From contig CAKSUQ010000010.1 in assembly GCA_934502625.1 (NCBI GenBank), positions 14,327 to 78,326 of the forward strand: a DNA stretch of 64,000 nt, read 5' to 3'. The position numbers and the translations under genes were made by a program. Shown one piece after another: positions 61,454-64,000 of the stretch. Source of the DNA: an uncultured Gemmiger sp. (GTDB lineage Bacteria > Bacillota > Clostridia > Oscillospirales > Ruminococcaceae). The first letter of the stretch is position 1. Every line of letters begins with the position of its first letter. The notes below the pieces were generated by a model. It saw only the letters and a list, made by a program, of their open reading frames with translations. It ran no database searches and was not told the origin of the DNA.

Positions 61454-61767
61454 GCGGCAGAGTTTGAATTTTTTATGCAATCCGGCCATTGGATATGTCA
61501 AAGTCCAAAATTGGCTGCGGGGAAATTGAAAACATTCTGAAAACAGCAGGATTTATTCTGTTTTTTCTCAAAAAAATTGCCCCCTCCCCTGCCAAATTCC
61601 AGAAATCGGCAGAAAAGTGGGCATCAAGGTGGGCAAACCGCCCAAAAACGGTGGGACAACACTGTAAAACCGTGTTCAAAAATTGGTTGGCGAAATTGCC
61701 AATTTTCGACGATACAGAAAAAAAGACTGTGACATCTTTTTTATCACAGTCTTATGTGTGAGTGTGA
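61454..61767. other. Intergenic stretch with no supported gene
   Basis: About 310 bases upstream of miaB. A 90-codon plus-strand frame (61489-61761) is open but has no ribosome binding site and reads as low-complexity Lys/Ser/Ala sequence, so I do not call it. Two hairpins are present: AAAATTGG/CCAATTTT (61679-61706) and the terminator-like stem at 61723-61753. Confidence 0.5.
61714..61753 (-). terminator. Intrinsic terminator without an obvious upstream gene
   Basis: Ten-bp stem AAGACTGTGA/TCACAGTCTT (61723-61732 and 61744-61753), then TTTTTTTCTG on the minus strand. The araC transcript already has a terminator at 61896-61940, so this may be a back-up or a remnant of a lost gene. Confidence 0.7.
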
Positions 61768-61890
61768 CAAAAGAGATACGATTATCCTACAAGAGTTATC
61801 GACATTCATATCAGCCACCTGCGAAAAAAGCTCAACTTGAAGAACGAGTTGGTAACTATATACAAAGAGGGCTATATGCTTTGCTTATAA
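61768..61890 (+). pseudogene. Remnant of an OmpR/PhoB-type response regulator (C-terminal end only)
   Basis: A 41-codon-long frame from CAA (61768) to TAA (61888-61890), with a stop just before it and no start codon. It encodes YPTRVIDIHISHLRKKL followed by KNELVTIYKEGYML, the recognition helix and wing of a winged-helix response regulator. The receiver domain and the rest of the DNA-binding domain are missing. It is therefore a decayed tail left by a deletion or rearrangement. No histidine kinase is nearby. Confidence 0.8.
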
Positions 61891-61895
61891 AATAA

Positions 61896-61940
61896 GAGCA
61901 CCGCCCCTATAAATCTCAAAGATTACAGGGACGGTGCCGT
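61896..61940 (-). terminator. Terminator of the araC-family gene
   Basis: Stem GGCACCGTCCCT/AGGGGCGGTGC (61898-61908 and 61927-61937) with an 18-base loop, then TCTTATTTTATAAG on the minus strand. Confidence 0.8.
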
Positions 61941-61973
61941 TAATATGAATGCTATTTATATTGCGCAGATATT

Positions 61974-62873
61974 TCACAGATCTGCTGAAATCGTTGTTTC
62001 TTCCTCGGTAGATATTTCCGACTTTTTCAGTTTGTCCTTTCGATACTGCATTGGTGAAACGCCCATTTCTTTATGGAATACACGGCTAAAATACAGTGGG
62101 TTGTCATATCCGACGATAGCCGCTATCTCCCCTACTGAATAGTTTGTCTGTTCCAAAAGGCTTTGCGCATTTATCATCCGAAGTGACAAAATATACTGAA
62201 CAGGCGATGTTCCGACCTGCTGTTTGAAATTGCGGATAAACCATGTCGTACTCATATGAAGTGATGCTGCGTAATCTTCAATGCTGATCTTTTCATTATA
62301 ATTCTCACTGAAATAGATTGCAGCATCCTCGACTTGTGCGTGGATATTGCCCGGTGCGCAGCTTTCGCTCCGCTGCTGACGGCTTACCAACAGTAATATT
62401 TCATTCAGCAACGAAGCAGTGTAGTCTTCATATCCATAGCGACACAGCTGCAATTCGCGTATGATTTTTCGAAACAGAGTCTTATATTCAGTTAGTGTAC
62501 CGGTATAAAAGACATGCTCATCCAGATGAATGCCGTGGTATTCAAGTATTTTCTTTACATCGTTGCCGGTAAAATGCACCCAAAAAACTTCCGGTTTATC
62601 GGCAAGATAGTAGACATACTTTTGAATTTCCCCCGGTTTATATAAAACCATGTTTCCTGCTTTGACTACTTTCTCTTTGCCATCAAACCAAAAGTGGGCT
62701 TTTCCCGCAGCCACATACAAAATTTGGTAGTCCCTGCGTCCCTTTTTCCAAAATGTCGGCAGCTTTTCGCGCGTCAGCAACCTGTATGTTCCACAGCTGC
62801 CGACAACAAGCGGCGCGGAATAGTCCTTAAAATCAATTCGAGAATTGTTTAGATACGCCGAATTGACATACAC
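61974..62873 (-). CDS. AraC-family transcriptional regulator
   Basis: 299 residues from a GTG at 62873 with GTGAGGG upstream. The N-terminal cupin-like sensor (about 25-110) has ILYVAAGKAHFWFDG and MVLYKPGEIQKYVYY. The C-terminal two HTH motifs (about 195-285) have ISIEDYAASLHMSTTWFIRNF and YSVGEIAAIVGYDNPLYFSRVFHK, the AraC signature. Such regulators usually respond to sugars. It is AT-rich compared with the rest of the window. The target may be genes beyond the window or its own region; no sugar genes are adjacent. Confidence 0.93.
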   Translation of the reverse strand: MYVNSAYLNNSRIDFKDYSAPLVVGSCGTYRLLTREKLPTFWKKGRRDYQILYVAAGKAHFWFDGKEKVVKAGNMVLYKPGEIQKYVYYLADKPEVFWVHFTGNDVKKILEYHGIHLDEHVFYTGTLTEYKTLFRKIIRELQLCRYGYEDYTASLLNEILLLVSRQQRSESCAPGNIHAQVEDAAIYFSENYNEKISIEDYAASLHMSTTWFIRNFKQQVGTSPVQYILSLRMINAQSLLEQTNYSVGEIAAIVGYDNPLYFSRVFHKEMGVSPMQYRKDKLKKSEISTEEETTISADL

Positions 62874-63289
62874 AAGAATCCCTCACATCTTTTATCAGTT
62901 TTGCAAAACCATTTGCGGCTCAATTTCACTATAGGGCAGTTTTGTTTAGTGCATGGAGAGTTTCAATTAATCCATGCGATTTATTTAATTGTACACTAAG
63001 TGCCGATAAATCGCAAGCATAAAAATGTGCTTTTAATGAAACATCGCACTATTTTAAACATATTACCGAAAATCATGCATGTATGCCACGTGATCGAAGT
63101 TTGCATTGTCACATCTTTCCTTCAAAATAGTTATATATCGGTTAGAACTGTCGTGTCAGCAATGTGCAAGAGCAGAACTCCATTTTGTACAGGCTGTTTC
63201 TTCTAGGCACCTTTGATTCCCAACTTCTTGTTCCAAAAATAGCCTCCAAGGAAAATCCGGACAAAAAGGATATGTTTACGAAGTTTTCA
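62874..63289. other. AT-rich intergenic region between araC and marR genes
   Basis: About 420 bases without a supported gene. One inverted repeat, GCATGGA/TCCATGC (62951-62957 and 62971-62977), may be an operator. A weak TATAGT-like box on the minus strand (about 62929-62934) could serve araC. Short open frames here lack ribosome binding sites and protein-like composition. Confidence 0.5.
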
Positions 63290-63319
63290 CTTGACATTGT
63301 CAAGTCGTTGTGCTATACT
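63290..63319 (+). promoter_or_regulatory. marR promoter with overlapping palindromic operator
   Basis: TTGACA (63291-63296), a 17-bp spacer and TATACT (63314-63319). The -35 box is inside the 15-base inverted repeat CTTGACATTGTCAAG (63290-63304), a typical size and position for MarR self-repression. Confidence 0.82.
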
Positions 63320-63352
63320 CTACCTCAGAAAAGAGGTGTTCTTTTCACTACC

Positions 63353-63769
63353 ATGTATCATAAAACGCTTTCCTATTATGCCACTTTGTTGTACAGAAGC
63401 TTTTCCGCTTTCACCAGCGACAGACTGCAACAGTTCGGATTGAATTATGGGCTTTTATTCTTTATCGTGTATATCGGGAAGAAGCCGAACTGCACACCGT
63501 CCGAACTGAAAAAAGAGTTGGCTTTGGACTGGGGGCACAGTCAGCGATGCATTACCCGCCTTGTCAGCGATGGGTTTATTACAAAGGAAAAAGCAGGACG
63601 TCATTATCTGCTCAACCTGACAGAACGCGGGCAGGAGGCTTTCGATGCAGCTCATCAGGTATTCTTCGATTGGGATAACGTCTTTATGACGAATCTAACC
63701 GCTAAAGAAAAGGAACAGTTGCTTACCTTACTGGAAAAGGCAACAGAAAGGGAATCACACCATGTATGA
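63353..63769 (+). CDS. MarR-family winged-helix regulator
   Basis: 138 residues from the ATG at 63353; an AAGAGG-type site lies somewhat far upstream, and the longer frame would cover the promoter. The fold shows NCTPSELKKELALDWGHSQRCITRLVSDGFITKEKAG (split here), the helix-turn-helix and wing of MarR proteins, then RHYLLNLTERGQEAF. MarR proteins repress stress or efflux genes until bound by small ligands. The stop overlaps the next gene by 8 bases, so it probably controls that oxidoreductase. Confidence 0.9.
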   Translation: MYHKTLSYYATLLYRSFSAFTSDRLQQFGLNYGLLFFIVYIGKKPNCTPSELKKELALDWGHSQRCITRLVSDGFITKEKAGRHYLLNLTERGQEAFDAAHQVFFDWDNVFMTNLTAKEKEQLLTLLEKATERESHHV

Positions 63770-64000
63770 AACAATCAGCAGCCCCATCAATTACGGCGGC
63801 CTGGTATTGAAAAACCGTATCATCTTTGCTCCTACCACCTTTGGTCTTGCAGAGGACGAATACTTTGAAAAAATCCGCAAAATCGCTGCAGGCGGCTGCG
63901 CCATGGTTATCATCGGTGACGTTCCCGTCGGCAAAAGCCAATTTGAGAAATCTCTTTTTGATAAAAAAGGCTTCGCCTATTATCAGAAGCTGGCCGAAAT
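63762..64000 (+). CDS. NADH:flavin oxidoreductase, Old Yellow Enzyme family (3' end outside window)
   Basis: First 79 residues of an FMN-binding TIM-barrel protein: SPINYGGLVLKNRIIFAPTT is the family N-terminus, followed by GLAEDEYFEKIRKIAAGGCAMVIIGDVPVG. Members reduce activated alkenes, and anaerobic relatives act on bile acids or enoates. The substrate cannot be read from this part. It overlaps marR by 8 bases and is likely induced when MarR is released. Confidence 0.85.
   Translation, partial: MYETISSPINYGGLVLKNRIIFAPTTFGLAEDEYFEKIRKIAAGGCAMVIIGDVPVGKSQFEKSLFDKKGFAYYQKLAE

Noticed and set aside
61489..61761. 90-codon plus-strand frame upstream of the response-regulator remnant
   Set aside because: There is no ribosome binding site or recognisable family, and hairpins interrupt it, including the terminator stem. 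I left it uncalled, though a decayed gene is possible.
63000..63206. 68-codon frame in the araC-marR gap
   Set aside because: AT-rich with odd Cys/His content, no ribosome binding site and no family resemblance.

Overview
The window is 64 kb of a high-GC Firmicute chromosome. The gene order and protein families point to the Clostridia, most likely the Oscillospiraceae/Ruminococcaceae and the Faecalibacterium/Subdoligranulum/Gemmiger lineage. That placement is an inference: there is no rRNA here to confirm it. Supporting signs are the hprK-PHP-murB-rapZ-whiA-dnaE-pfkA and sepF-ylmH-divIVA-ileS-lspA gene orders, an alaS T-box leader, strong purine-rich ribosome binding sites and several TTG/GTG starts. 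No prophage, insertion sequence, rRNA operon or CRISPR array is visible.

Layout. 0-4.2 kb (+): diaminopimelate/lysine operon asd-dapA-dapB, followed by a CapA-family protein and a stand-alone pair of ACT domains like the regulatory half of aspartokinase. 4.2-5.9 kb (-): an Xre regulator, a small membrane protein and a CPBP membrane protease form one unit. 6.0-8.0 kb (+): glutamine-dependent NAD synthetase. 8.0-12.6 kb (-): HIT protein, apt, comEC, holA, rnmV. 12.7-15.7 kb (-): alaS behind a T-box leader. 15.75-16.6 kb: DUF421 protein (+) and tRNA-Ala (-). 16.7-26.8 kb (-): hprK, PHP phosphatase, ROK glucokinase, murB, rapZ, whiA, dnaE, pfkA, which link carbon regulation, glycolysis and the cell wall. 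26.9-36.6 kb (-): an eight-gene surface-polysaccharide operon with glycosyltransferases, two RgpF-like proteins, a COG5610-type HAD protein, an epimerase and an acyltransferase. 36.6-41.1 kb (-): SGNH-like/Ig-like surface protein, YjjG-type HAD, ABC-F ATPase. 41.3-44.2 kb (-): an ABC importer of the TrpXYZ type. 44.5-53.7 kb (-): HlyD-like protein, sepF, ylmH, divIVA, ileS, lspA, rluD-type synthase, Cof-type HAD, PTS EIIA. 53.7-61.4 kb (-): miaB, a RicA-like YlbF/YmcA protein, mutS, mutL, miaA.

The last 2.5 kb (61.4-64 kb) differ from the rest. They are AT-richer and hold a broken response-regulator tail, a divergent AraC regulator, and a MarR regulator that overlaps an Old Yellow Enzyme family gene running off the end. 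This looks like the edge of an accessory or transferred region.

Most of the window is conserved housekeeping sequence. The points that most deserve a second look are the free-standing aspartokinase-like ACT protein in the dap operon, a probable AUC start codon in the polysaccharide acyltransferase, an SGNH-fold surface protein lacking its catalytic residues, tandem RgpF paralogues of unequal length, a two-copy intergenic palindromic element, RNA hairpins placed between operon genes (dapA/dapB, ileS/lspA, ylmH/divIVA, and the ABC importer), and the response-regulator remnant. I did not find a clearly new multi-gene defence or mobile system.
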